DNA of 16,400 nucleotides from CAZDVQ01 sp964508975 (GTDB lineage: Bacteria > Bacteroidota > Bacteroidia > Chitinophagales > Saprospiraceae). Below, one piece after another: positions 1 to 6,449 of this stretch. Location of the stretch: positions 1-16,400 of the forward strand of contig CAZDVQ010000082.1 of assembly GCA_964508975.1 (NCBI GenBank), written 5' to 3'. The stretch's first letter is position 1, and the number at the start of each line of letters is the position of its first letter. Both the position numbers and the translations under genes were made by a program. A model generated the notes under the pieces. It did no database searches and was not told the DNA's origin. It worked only from the letters and a program-made list of their open reading frames with translations.

Positions 1-98
1 GCGTTTCAGGGGAGAGGGTCGCCGCAACGCGGCGGGGTGAGGCGCCATTCCCGGATGGCACTCTGCCCTCAGCGCTCTGCTCTCATAACTAATGTTGT

Positions 99-265
99 GC
101 CTCACCCCGTCACGAGCTACGCTCGTGCCACCCCTCTCCACGGGCACACGCTGCGCGTGTTGTAGAGAGAGGACTTATATACCTAACACGGCTTCATTCC
201 CTCTCCGCACGCGAGTATACGAGCGTTTCAGGGGAGAGGGTCGCCGCAACGCGGCGGGGTGAGGC
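99..265 (+). repeat. Palindromic MITE-like element, family 1, copy 1
   Basis: The element is bounded by GCCTCACCCC at 99-108 and its reverse complement GGGGTGAGGC at 256-265. Inside lie secondary inverted motifs (CCCCTCTCC and GGGGAGAGGG) and small hairpins such as CGAGCTACGCTCG and CCGCAACGCGG. It has no open reading frame of note. The terminal inverted repeats and multi-hairpin body fit a miniature non-autonomous element. An identical copy lies at 321-487 and a diverged inverted copy at 4107-4275. Confidence 0.75.
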
Positions 266-320
266 GCCATTCCCGGATGGCACTCTGCCCTCAGCGCTCT
301 GCTCTCATAACTAATGTTGT

Positions 321-487
321 GCCTCACCCCGTCACGAGCTACGCTCGTGCCACCCCTCTCCACGGGCACACGCTGCGCGTGTTGTAGAGAGAGGACTTAT
401 ATACCTAACACGGCTTCATTCCCTCTCCGCACGCGAGTATACGAGCGTTTCAGGGGAGAGGGTCGCCGCAACGCGGCGGGGTGAGGC
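321..487 (+). repeat. Palindromic MITE-like element, family 1, copy 2
   Basis: By eye this matches 99-265 throughout and is displaced by 222 bp. It has the same terminal GCCTCACCCC / GGGGTGAGGC inverted repeats and internal hairpins. It ends 50 bp before the stop codon of the convergent minus-strand gene, so its hairpins may also serve as the 3' end of that operon's transcript. Confidence 0.75.
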
Positions 488-501
488 GCCATTCCCGGAT
501 G

Positions 502-536
502 GCACTCTGCACTCAGCACTCTGCTCTCTGCTCTCA
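502..536. repeat. Degenerate heptamer array, GCnCTCt/a type
   Basis: Five consecutive 7-bp units read GCACTCT, GCACTCA, GCACTCT, GCTCTCT and GCTCTCA. The last unit touches the stop codon (complement of 537-539) of the neighbouring minus-strand gene. The equivalent arrays at 58-85 and 280-307 have four units, so unit number differs between copies of the 222-bp repeat. Confidence 0.8.
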
Positions 537-1067
537 CTACCCGTTTGTTTGCGCAAAGTTCATCTTATAACCAATAGTGTGGCTCGGTGCATCGTCGTCG
601 TAATCTTCCCAAAGGCTGAGTTCTTTGACGAACTCCTCCATGTGGCGGAGCAGGTAGGCTTCCTTAAGCTCTTCTGGGCGATAAATACCCAAGGCTTTAG
701 GCTGGCGCTCCTCACCAAAGTTTTCGATATGCGGGTAACTGACCATCACCGATATTTTACCGTTAAACAACTGCTGGTAAATCAAGGAGCCGTTCTGTTT
801 GACTAACTCGCGCATCATGCCCGCGCCAACGGCCTGTGCAATGCCACTAGGACTTTGTCCGAGGCTACAAACAATAGCTTCGAGGTTGGTCAGGTTGGCG
901 TGAAGCTCTAACTGGGCATTTAAACCGCTGGCTTCAATCATGCCAGACAGCGACTTGATAATTTGCTCCTTAAGGCTTTCTTGCCATACTTGGCGATAGG
1001 CGTTCGTGTTGCCCAAGGTGGCATGGTAGCTTTGTACTTTAGCTTTGAGGTTAGTCAGTTCGTCCAT
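537..1067 (-). CDS. Conserved hypothetical protein, 176 aa
   Basis: I do not recognise the family. The 176-aa product has no signal peptide or membrane segment and should be cytoplasmic. It reads as mainly helical, with an acidic stretch near residues 154-160 (YDDDAP region) and a C-terminus ending in GYKMNFAQTNG. It starts at ATG (complement of 1065-1067), 2 nt after the TAA of the DUF6090-like gene upstream, so the two are almost certainly co-transcribed and probably translationally coupled. The stop codon TAG abuts a heptamer repeat array. It is the last gene of the probable four-gene minus-strand operon. A role next to the membrane protein is possible, but nothing in the sequence defines it. 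The reading frame itself is well supported by length and operon spacing. Confidence 0.8.
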   Translation of the reverse strand: MDELTNLKAKVQSYHATLGNTNAYRQVWQESLKEQIIKSLSGMIEASGLNAQLELHANLTNLEAIVCSLGQSPSGIAQAVGAGMMRELVKQNGSLIYQQLFNGKISVMVSYPHIENFGEERQPKALGIYRPEELKEAYLLRHMEEFVKELSLWEDYDDDAPSHTIGYKMNFAQTNG

Positions 1068-1069
1068 GA

Positions 1070-1798
1070 TTATTTAAGTTCTGCTTCGAGTTCTTTTAAT
1101 AGGGCCTCGGCGTCTTTCAGGAAATCTTCAAACAGCTTGATATTGCTTTTCTTGATTAATAAAGCAGAGAATGCTAGGTTCCGGAAGGATTCGGTTTGTA
1201 TATGCGCCATCGCATTCTTGCGCCATTGTACCGAGTCGTACAAGGTGGTATCTTCTTGGTAAAACGTAGGCGATGGCATGTTTTGCATGTGGTTGGGGAT
1301 AATCATCTCTAGCACCACGTAGCGGTCGATGGAGTTCCAGTTTTTCAGTCCATCGTAGCTGTTGGTGTAAAAAGAGATAATGCTGGCCTTGAGCTTCTGG
1401 TTGTCGATTAAACTCATTTTACCTGAGTAACTGAGCTCCGTAAACCCAACGTTGTGGCCAGTAAAACCGCTAAAATTCTGCAAGGTGTACACATCGCGTA
1501 TAAGGGTATCTACGGGCATTGAATCATATACCTTTGGGTTTAAAGCCAGCCTTCGACTGTATTTGTAAATGGCCTTAAGCACCTTGATTTCCTTGTTGAT
1601 ATAAGCCGTATCGGCCTGCACGTTCTCGTAAACGGTTTGCAAGAGGTTGCGTTTCTCGTTGGCATCACTGCGTCGGTTGTTCCATTCGTTGAGGTTGAAT
1701 GAAATCATAATACCCAGCACCACCACCACTAGGTCGGCGAGGTGTAGTTTCCATGCGGCGATGGTATCTACTATTTTTTTGCGGGAGAAGAGAGACAA
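1070..1798 (-). CDS. DUF6090-like single-pass membrane protein
   Basis: The 242-aa product has a short basic N-terminus, one strong membrane segment at about residues 20-36 (core VVVVLGIMISF) and then N-x-N-E-W-N-N. This TM-plus-NEWN signature is characteristic of the DUF6090 family common in Bacteroidota, whose function is unknown. The remaining 200 residues are hydrophilic and largely helical and would form a soluble domain on one side of the inner membrane. The best start is TTG (complement of 1796-1798); no ATG lies upstream before the in-frame stop near 1847, and the next internal Met is inside the TM segment. The leader carries a heptamer array. The next gene begins 2 nt downstream of its stop. 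The family call rests on the N-terminal motif; the C-terminal part is divergent. Confidence 0.75.
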   Translation of the reverse strand: MSLFSRKKIVDTIAAWKLHLADLVVVVLGIMISFNLNEWNNRRSDANEKRNLLQTVYENVQADTAYINKEIKVLKAIYKYSRRLALNPKVYDSMPVDTLIRDVYTLQNFSGFTGHNVGFTELSYSGKMSLIDNQKLKASIISFYTNSYDGLKNWNSIDRYVVLEMIIPNHMQNMPSPTFYQEDTTLYDSVQWRKNAMAHIQTESFRNLAFSALLIKKSNIKLFEDFLKDAEALLKELEAELK

Positions 1799-1806
1799 TG
1801 TAAAAA

Positions 1807-1841
1807 GTTGATAGTTGGTAGTTGATAGTTGGTAGCTAAAA
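1807..1841. repeat. Degenerate heptamer array, GTTGrTA type
   Basis: The units read GTTGATA, GTTGGTA, GTTGATA, GTTGGTA and a degenerate GCTAAAA, a 7-bp period over five units. The array sits in the 79-bp gap between the rlmI-like gene and the DUF6090-like gene, 9 bp upstream of the latter's TTG start. It could affect translation of that gene if unit number varies, but this is inference. Confidence 0.75.
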
Positions 1842-1877
1842 AGGCCCTAATTAACCACAGAAGTCCAAATCATTAGC

Positions 1878-3062
1878 TTATTCTACATAGAGCACGAGGC
1901 CCTTGAGGTAGCTACTTTCGGGGTGGTAGATGCTCACGGGGTGATCGGCGGGTTGTTCGAGGTGGTGCAAGATGCGTACCTTGCGGCCTGTTTCGATAGC
2001 CGCTGCCATGATGGTGTTCTGGAACAACTGGCGGTCGATGACTTGCGAGCAAGAAAAGGTAAACAACACGCCACCCGGCGCAATGGCTGCAATACCGGCT
2101 GCATTGAGGCGTTTGTAGCCTTGTACGGCGTTGTGGCGCTTATCAAGGCTCTTGGCGAAAGCTGGTGGGTCAAGCACCATGAGATCGTACTGGAAATCGC
2201 TTTTCTTGAGAAATTGCTGGACATCGGCGCAGAACGACTCGTGCGTGCCCGCGAAGCCTGGGTTTAGCGCTAGGTTTTGCTCCAGGATATCGAGCGCCGA
2301 TTGCGAAGCATCTACCGAGTGGACCAGCTTAGCGCCACCCCGCAGGGCGTACATCGAGAAACCGCCGGTATAGCAGAAAGCGTTCAGCACGTTTTTATCC
2401 TTGGCGTAGCGTTCTAGGAGTTGACGGTTATCGCGTTGATCCAAGAAAAAGCCTGTTTTTTGGCCTGCCACCCAGTCGATATGGAAGTTCACATCGTTCT
2501 CGCTGACGTTGGCGGCTGATGTAGCGCCATAAACGTAGGATTGCTCCAAGGTAGATGCGTATTTCGGCGGCAAGGATGCCTTGCTTTTATCGTACACGGC
2601 CACGAGGGCATCGCCAAAAACCTGTTGTAAAGCCTGGCTGATTAAAGGCAAGGCTTGGTGCATCCCGATGCTATGGCATTGCACCACGGCGGTGCCATTG
2701 TACCAGTCGATGATGAGGCCAGAAAGGCCATCACCCTCGGCGTGCACGAGTCGGAAAGCGTTGGTTTGCGGGTGTTCCAGCAGTCCAACGGCCTTGCGCA
2801 CGGCACGGGCCGCTTCAATTTTGCGCACCCAGAAATCAAGGTCGAGGGTAGCTTGTTCAAAAGCTACCAGGCGTACGCTGATACTCCCTTGGTGGTAGTG
2901 CCCGGTGCCCAGGCATTCGCCTTTTCGGTCGTACACTTCAACAATGTCGCCATCGTTGGGTTTGCCTTCAATGCGTTCGATACCGCCGGAGAAAACCCAA
3001 GGGTGGAAACGGCGGAGGGATTCATCCCGACCGGCTTTCAGAATAATTTTTGTAATGCTCAT
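1878..3062 (-). CDS. rlmI: RlmI-like 23S rRNA (cytosine-C5) methyltransferase
   Basis: This 394-aa protein matches the RlmI family (E. coli RlmI is about the same length), SAM-dependent enzymes that methylate C5 of a cytosine in 23S rRNA (C1962 in E. coli). The N-terminal 75 residues form the PUA RNA-binding domain (HPWVFSGGI near 20-28). A central domain follows, then the Rossmann methyltransferase domain: GQKTGFFLDQRDNR at 200-213, SAM-binding LNAFCYTGGFS at 226-236, acidic D251 after motif I, motif IV DPPAF at 298-302, and FSCSQ at 336-340 with the likely catalytic Cys338. It starts at ATG, 18 nt after the upstream membrane-protein gene, supporting co-transcription. Related RlmI/YccW-type enzymes can differ in target base, so the family is certain and the exact nucleotide is inferred. 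Confidence 0.93.
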   Translation of the reverse strand: MSITKIILKAGRDESLRRFHPWVFSGGIERIEGKPNDGDIVEVYDRKGECLGTGHYHQGSISVRLVAFEQATLDLDFWVRKIEAARAVRKAVGLLEHPQTNAFRLVHAEGDGLSGLIIDWYNGTAVVQCHSIGMHQALPLISQALQQVFGDALVAVYDKSKASLPPKYASTLEQSYVYGATSAANVSENDVNFHIDWVAGQKTGFFLDQRDNRQLLERYAKDKNVLNAFCYTGGFSMYALRGGAKLVHSVDASQSALDILEQNLALNPGFAGTHESFCADVQQFLKKSDFQYDLMVLDPPAFAKSLDKRHNAVQGYKRLNAAGIAAIAPGGVLFTFSCSQVIDRQLFQNTIMAAAIETGRKVRILHHLEQPADHPVSIYHPESSYLKGLVLYVE

Positions 3063-3080
3063 CGTTATGGTATACGAGGC

Positions 3081-3542
3081 TTATTCGCCTAGTTTTTGCT
3101 CGATTTTATCGAGGGTTTCCTTCATGCTTTTGAAGTTGTTCTTGAGTTCTTCTTCCGATGGGGCCTTGGTGCGCGAGAGTTGGCCTTCCTCGGCGGCGGC
3201 TTGCACCTTATCGTAGGTATCGATCATATCTTCCATGCGTTCCTTGCGGGCGCGGAGTTCTTCGAGCTCGGCCGAGTAATCAACACCGTCTTTTTTGGCG
3301 GCTTCCTCGTTGTTGGATAGCGTTTCGATGAGGGTATTAATCTGGGCAATTTCCTTGTCGTACATACCTTTTTGGTATTTACCTTTTTCCGACTGGAAGA
3401 TTTCGCCAACGGTTTTGCCGGTTTCTTTTACACCAGAGAAAAGCTTGTCGCGCAGCACTTTATCTTCGGCTGTACCGAAAAAAGTAACGTAAACAACCCA
3501 TCCAATCAGCAAGACAACGATTAAAGAGATTAGATTTTTCAT
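3081..3542 (-). CDS. Membrane-anchored coiled-coil protein, 153 aa
   Basis: The family is not recognised. Residues 3-22 form one hydrophobic helix with a single preceding Lys, fitting an N-terminal membrane anchor. The rest is highly charged, rich in Glu and Lys, and predicted to be long helices: about residues 55-80 (IAQINTLIETLSNNEEA) and 90-115 (AELEELRARKERMEDMID), then a C-terminal helix with KETLDKIEQKLGE. This suggests a membrane-tethered coiled coil. It starts at ATG and is the first gene of the probable operon with rlmI 18 nt downstream. Its role cannot be inferred beyond a possible structural or scaffold function. Small anchored coiled-coil proteins of this kind are common in Bacteroidota. 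Confidence 0.8.
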   Translation of the reverse strand: MKNLISLIVVLLIGWVVYVTFFGTAEDKVLRDKLFSGVKETGKTVGEIFQSEKGKYQKGMYDKEIAQINTLIETLSNNEEAAKKDGVDYSAELEELRARKERMEDMIDTYDKVQAAAEEGQLSRTKAPSEEELKNNFKSMKETLDKIEQKLGE

Positions 3543-3643
3543 ATCGTTAAACTTAGGTTAATGTTTATTGAAGCCGAAAGATAGTAGTTTTTGTAGATTA
3601 AGCTTGTAGCAAAGGCTAAAAAACAGTTTTGGGCTGCTTATTA

Positions 3644-3671
3644 TTCATATCTCATCGTTCATCGTTCATAG
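3644..3671. repeat. Degenerate heptamer array, TTCATCG type
   Basis: Four units read TTCATAT, CTCATCG, TTCATCG and TTCATAG. The array ends 3 bp before the T-run that starts the GC-rich multi-hairpin element (copy A). The same unit recurs at 4070-4097, 6415-6442 and 9845-9858. Confidence 0.75.
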
Positions 3672-3674
3672 TTA

Positions 3675-3832
3675 TTTTTTGGGCGTTTCGGCGCATTGTT
3701 GGGCGTATGCAATACGCCCCTACAGATGCGCCGCCGCTACGCTTCGCGGCTCGCTGACGCTCGGCCCGCGTTGCGGTCTGGCCTTCGGCCACCGCTTCGC
3801 ATCGCTAACGCAACTGCGGCCTTTGGCCGCAG
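3675..3832 (+). repeat. GC-rich multi-hairpin element, family 2, copy A
   Basis: The copy begins TTTTTTGGGCG and runs through conserved blocks (gCCGctGCTacGC-type, GGCTCGCTgACGCTCGG, ACCGCTTCGCATCGCTAACGC) to a terminal hairpin CTGCGGC-CTTT-GGCCGCAG at 3814-3832. The blocks recur in order at 6450-6580 (inverted), 9882-9984, 12813-12953 (inverted) and 16163-16272, and partly at 10703-10760. The first hairpin has a second palindrome inserted in its loop (3697-3725). Confidence 0.8.
3697..3725. repeat. Small palindrome nested inside element copy A
   Basis: GGGCGTATGCAATACGCCCC at 3701-3720 is a near-perfect palindrome flanked by TGTT and TACAG. It interrupts the loop of the copy-A hairpin whose arms are GGCGCAT (3690-3696) and ATGCGCC (3726-3732). 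The uninterrupted hairpin, GGCGCATTGCGCC, is seen in copy B. The simplest reading is insertion of one palindromic element into another. Confidence 0.65.
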
Positions 3833-4069
3833 TGACTTGTTTGTTTTTGCTGAATTTCAGCATCTGCCTTACGATTAGGAAACATCTTTGCTCCTGCCCA
3901 AAGGGCAGGCCATATTGGTAGCCCCAGGTAAGCGCAGCGCAACCCGGGGAATAAAGCGCAACCCAGGGTTTAGCGCCGCAACAGGAAACCCGTGGCGGCG
4001 AGCCATAAAGTATGAACGATACAGAAATCGCCACGGAACGATAGACGGACCGAAACCCGGTCGGCCAAA
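3833..4069. other. Non-coding hairpin-rich region
   Basis: No convincing gene is seen here. The region has a small hairpin TGCCC-AAA-GGGCA near 3897-3907, then a run of related GC-rich motifs (CCCAGG, AACCCGGGG, AACCCAGGG, AAACCCG) between 3920 and 3995, which look like worn copies of another palindromic repeat. Open frames crossing it on both strands carry composition typical of repeats and no family features. Confidence 0.5.
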
Positions 4070-4097
4070 TTCATTGTTCATCGTTCATCGTTCATCG
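4070..4097. repeat. Degenerate heptamer array, TTCATCG type
   Basis: The units TTCATTG and then TTCATCG three times give four 7-bp repeats. Nine bases later the inverted family-1 palindromic element begins, so again a heptamer array abuts a palindromic element. Confidence 0.8.
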
Positions 4098-4106
4098 TTT
4101 TTTAGT

Positions 4107-4275
4107 GCCTCACCCCGCCGCATTGCGGCGACCCTCTCCCCTGGAACGCTCGTAAACTCGCGTGCGGAGAGGGTAATAAAGCCGTGCTTGGCATGTAGCC
4201 CCCTCTCTACAACACGCGCAAGCGTGTGCCCGTGGAGAGGGGTGGCACGAGCGCTAGCTCGTGACGGGGTGAGCC
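4107..4275 (-). repeat. Palindromic MITE-like element, family 1, inverted diverged copy
   Basis: The termini GCCTCACCCC (4107-4116) and GGGGTGAGCC (4266-4275) and the internal CCCTCTCCCC / GGAGAGGGG motifs match the reverse complement of 99-265 along most of its length. Differences fall largely in the hairpins; for example CCGCATTGCGG replaces CCGCGTTGCGG, and GAGCGCTAGCTC replaces the equivalent GAGCGTAGCTC. The element lies about 100 bp beyond the 3' end of the Rpn-family gene, which is on the minus strand. Confidence 0.75.
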
Positions 4276-4372
4276 ACTATTTCCGTGGCTTCGACACCCT
4301 ACCCTGCACCGGCGTTGCGCGTCCTTTGTAGCGTGGGGCCGAGCTCGACCGAGTTTACATAGAATTTGGCAG

Positions 4373-5296
4373 CTATATCAAGCCGAGCTCTTTAGCATCC
4401 TGAATAATGGTTTCTACTTTAGCCACATCCATGTTCAATTGCTCGGCGATTGAACCGATTGGCAGGCCTGCACGGTACAGCCTTATACATTCCTTAAACA
4501 CTTCAATACCTTGCTCAATACCTTTTTCGATACCTTTTTCGATACCTTTTTCGATACCTTGCTCGATACCTTTGTCCAAGCCTATTAGCTCGCCAACTTG
4601 CACACCTTTTTGGTAGAGCATATCGTCTTCGGGATTAATGTAAAGCGGCATATCAATAATTTCTTTTACGAGTTCGTTGTCAAAGTTACGCAATCGGGCG
4701 AGAATACCCAAATGTTTTGAAAATTTTTCAAGCGGTATTCCTTTACTATGCTGCAAAAGTCTACTGAAAGTTAAACGCAGTATGCGCTCTGATTGTTCCT
4801 TATCGTACTTTGAAAGCAAGGCAAGCATGACAAGTTCAGGTACCTGGGCGGAGAGAAACAATTCAGGTTCAAGCTCGTTAAGGGCAATTATTTCAAAGCT
4901 ATAGGTCAACTCAACATCCATCAACTGGTTTGCCATATTATGCTTAGCGGCCCCAACGTAAACCACCACCTGCCTGATAGGCAGATTGTAATAATGGCGT
5001 GCTAAAGCGTAGTAGGCCAACATACGATTGGCCATCATCGGGTGAGAGGCTGCTTGAAATTCCAGATGTAAAAGAGTAGCTTCCCCAGCATGATGCTCTA
5101 TTTTGAAAAGCATGTCAAGTTCCCGTTCAAGGCTAAAAGGGAATTTGTCCTTTAACTGTTGTATTTTACGTGGCTTTACCTTGAGGAAAAAGGGCAGCAT
5201 AGCCTTGGCATTCTCCTTGAATACCCGGTCGTAAATATTACCCAACGCTACCCTTTCGGGTGTTTGATTAATTGGTTTATTTTTAGTTTTTGCCAT
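4373..5296 (-). CDS. Rpn family PD-(D/E)XK nuclease (recombination-promoting nuclease / PDDEXK transposase-like)
   Basis: The 307-aa protein has the Rpn/YhgA-like layout. The N-terminal nuclease core has DRVFK at 23-27, Asp61 in ELDMLFKI, and Glu79-Phe-Gln81 in LLHLEFQAA, giving the D...ExQ active site of this PD-(D/E)XK branch. A helical middle region follows. Residues 239-266 hold seven tetrapeptide units (GLDK, GIEQ, GIEK x3, GIEQ, GIEV), then a C-terminal helix-turn-helix-like tail (SIAEQLNMDVAKVETIIQ). E. coli Rpn proteins are DNA endonucleases, and some Rpn loci protect against phage with an inhibitor made from an internal start. Met226, just before the repeats, is a candidate for such a start, but this is speculative. 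The gene stands alone between repeat-rich gaps, typical of mobile or accessory genes. Confidence 0.88.
   Translation of the reverse strand: MAKTKNKPINQTPERVALGNIYDRVFKENAKAMLPFFLKVKPRKIQQLKDKFPFSLERELDMLFKIEHHAGEATLLHLEFQAASHPMMANRMLAYYALARHYYNLPIRQVVVYVGAAKHNMANQLMDVELTYSFEIIALNELEPELFLSAQVPELVMLALLSKYDKEQSERILRLTFSRLLQHSKGIPLEKFSKHLGILARLRNFDNELVKEIIDMPLYINPEDDMLYQKGVQVGELIGLDKGIEQGIEKGIEKGIEKGIEQGIEVFKECIRLYRAGLPIGSIAEQLNMDVAKVETIIQDAKELGLI
4499..4582 (-). repeat. In-frame 12-bp tandem repeat in the Rpn gene
   Basis: Seven 12-bp units encode (GIE/LDX)n. The three central units are identical (plus-strand form TACCTTTTTCGA), which makes the tract prone to slippage. Gain or loss of a unit keeps the frame and changes linker length by four residues. 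GIExGIEK-type repeats at this position are a recurring feature of Rpn proteins. Confidence 0.85.
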
Positions 5297-5506
5297 GACA
5301 CAAAGGTCCTACAAGTATTTGAATACCAATATATTAAACTGGTTATACTTTATTCGATTTGGAATAGTATATTTGATTTGGAATAAATTATTCCGAATGG
5401 TTATCAAATCATATCTTACGGGTGGAAGTTATGGGGAAGGGCTTGCTAGCTTGTTGCGTGCCATAGAGTTGTGTACATACAAGAGACGTATTGTTTTGTA
5501 CATTCT
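5297..5506. other. A+T-rich intergenic leader of the Rpn gene
   Basis: The stretch is 210 bp, A+T-rich, and contains no credible gene. It holds two near-repeats around GATTTGGAATA (about 5357-5367 and 5374-5384). The Rpn promoter should lie here on the minus strand, but no clear TAnnTTTG motif is seen. Confidence 0.4.
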
Positions 5507-5753
5507 AAAAACGCCGCGAAGCGGCTAGATTTATCAGTGATGGGTGAGGGAGTTCTGCAGGCACGACCGGAACCCATCGAGAGATGCGGTTATAGATTGA
5601 GTCCTGCAAGGACGATATGAAATGTATATACACCGTCTATTGTTACGCCCATTCAGGGCTCAATCTTTGTTGGGCACTTTTCGATGGGTTCTGGTCGTGC
5701 ATACAGCACTCCCTCACCCATCGCTGACAGCTTTTGCCGCGGTGCGGCATTTT
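5507..5753. repeat. Long imperfect inverted repeat (arms about 105 bp), family 3
   Basis: The left arm (about 5507-5612) and right arm (about 5647-5753) align as reverse complements with blocks GATGGGTGAGGGAGT, GCACGACC, GAACCCATCGA and AGATTGAG conserved. Each arm carries hairpins whose sequence differs but whose pairing is kept: GCCGC-GAA-GCGGC versus TGCCGC-GGT-GCGGCA at the ends, and TCCT-GCA-AGGA versus CCC-ATTCA-GGG near the centre. The end hairpins are followed by T-runs reading outward on both sides, so each end also resembles an intrinsic terminator. No ORF lies within. Confidence 0.85.
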
Positions 5754-6129
5754 AACCTTGAGTAAACAACTTTATGTTGCAGATGTATGTCACAACACTT
5801 TTAAACGCGATAAGCTATACCCTCCCCCCGTCACAACTACATGAAAAATTAAAATCTGAAGCATAACCGCTGAAAACTTTGTCTGAGTAAACGAAATGTA
5901 TGTTTAAGTAATATTATCAAACTGCTGAGCGTAAGCTACTAGTTGATGAAACAACAAATACAAGCAAGCTCTAGTATTCATGTCCAAGCAGGGTTTGGGC
6001 GGGTGTCGCTCCTAGCGGAGCTTTTTTACCCTGTAAAATTCCCAAGTTAAATTAACATGCCAATCCGCTACTTAAATGTAAAAAGAAATAATATTACCTT
6101 TTATCTGCTGTAGCTAGACTTCCCCGCGT
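5754..6129. other. Non-coding stretch without recognised gene
   Basis: The 376 bp are A+T-rich and stop-laden in all frames. The only clear structure is the orphan intrinsic terminator at 6008-6027, bracketed by CAGGGT (5989-5994) and ACCCTG (6028-6033). A small RNA ending there on the plus strand is conceivable, but no promoter is evident. Confidence 0.4.
6008..6027 (+). terminator. Intrinsic terminator without an upstream gene
   Basis: GCTCC-TAGC-GGAGC is a perfect 5-bp stem with a 4-nt loop, immediately followed by six T residues on the plus strand. No plus-strand protein gene precedes it within the window, so it would terminate either readthrough or an unannotated small transcript. Confidence 0.6.
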
Positions 6130-6348
6130 CTGCCCCCCTGTCACTGCGCGGTGCTTGTGACATCCCCCCACTCGCATACGCTCGCGTGGGGAACTTGATA
6201 TTTTACGGGCAGGTTTTCCATGCCAGTTTCCCAAGGTTTAAGCATCATCAGGCTTGAAAAATTGTCCTGTGCAGCCAAAGAAACGAGTTCCCCACGCGAG
6301 CGCATGCGAGTGGGGGGATGTCTGAACGAAGTGAAGACAGGGGGGCAG
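6130..6348. repeat. Long inverted repeat with terminal CTGCCCCCCTGTC, family 4
   Basis: The left arm at 6130-6194 and right arm at 6287-6348 are reverse complements. Both carry CTGCCCCCCTGTC at the outer end and ATCCCCCCACTCGCAT and CGCTCGCGTGGGGAAC on the inner side. Between these blocks each arm has a different hairpin closed by complementary bases: TGTCAC...GTGACA on the left, TGTCT...AGACA on the right. The 92-bp centre has no gene. Open frames spanning the element (for example 6141-6419 minus and 6220-6450 plus) are products of the palindrome. The structure fits a MITE-like or structured-RNA element. Confidence 0.85.
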
Positions 6349-6414
6349 AACGGCCGCAAGTATAAGTTCCTTTTGCAATTAGGTACTGGAGCGAGGCATT
6401 TTTTTGCGCCTCTG

Positions 6415-6442
6415 TTCATCGTTCATAGTTCATCGTTCATCG
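6415..6442. repeat. Degenerate heptamer array, TTCATCG type
   Basis: Four 7-bp units read TTCATCG, TTCATAG, TTCATCG and TTCATCG, followed by a degenerate TTAAATA. The GC-rich element copy B begins at once on its right. Confidence 0.8.
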
Positions 6443-6449
6443 TTAAATA

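Larger units (their letters stand above)
1..536. repeat. Tandem array of a 222-bp unit (about 2.4 copies)
   Basis: The same sequence restarts at positions 1, 223 and 445, an exact period of 222 bp. The first two copies look identical by eye; the third diverges after about 508 and stops directly at the stop codon of the minus-strand gene ending at 537. Each unit contains a 167-bp palindromic element (complete at 99-265 and 321-487, 3' end only at 1-43) and a 55-bp spacer with a small hairpin and a heptamer array (58-85, 280-307). The near-identity suggests a recent tandem duplication. The array may continue to the left of the window. Confidence 0.95.

Noticed and set aside
1..536. CRISPR array or repeat-encoded peptide (ORF near 175-369)
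   Set aside because: The unit is 222 bp with internal palindromes and no unique spacers, and the ORF is a by-product of the GC-rich repeat.
3679..4331. Several overlapping ORFs on both strands
   Set aside because: They lie wholly in palindromic elements, heptamers and hairpins, with Arg/Ala/Pro-rich translations typical of GC-rich repeats.
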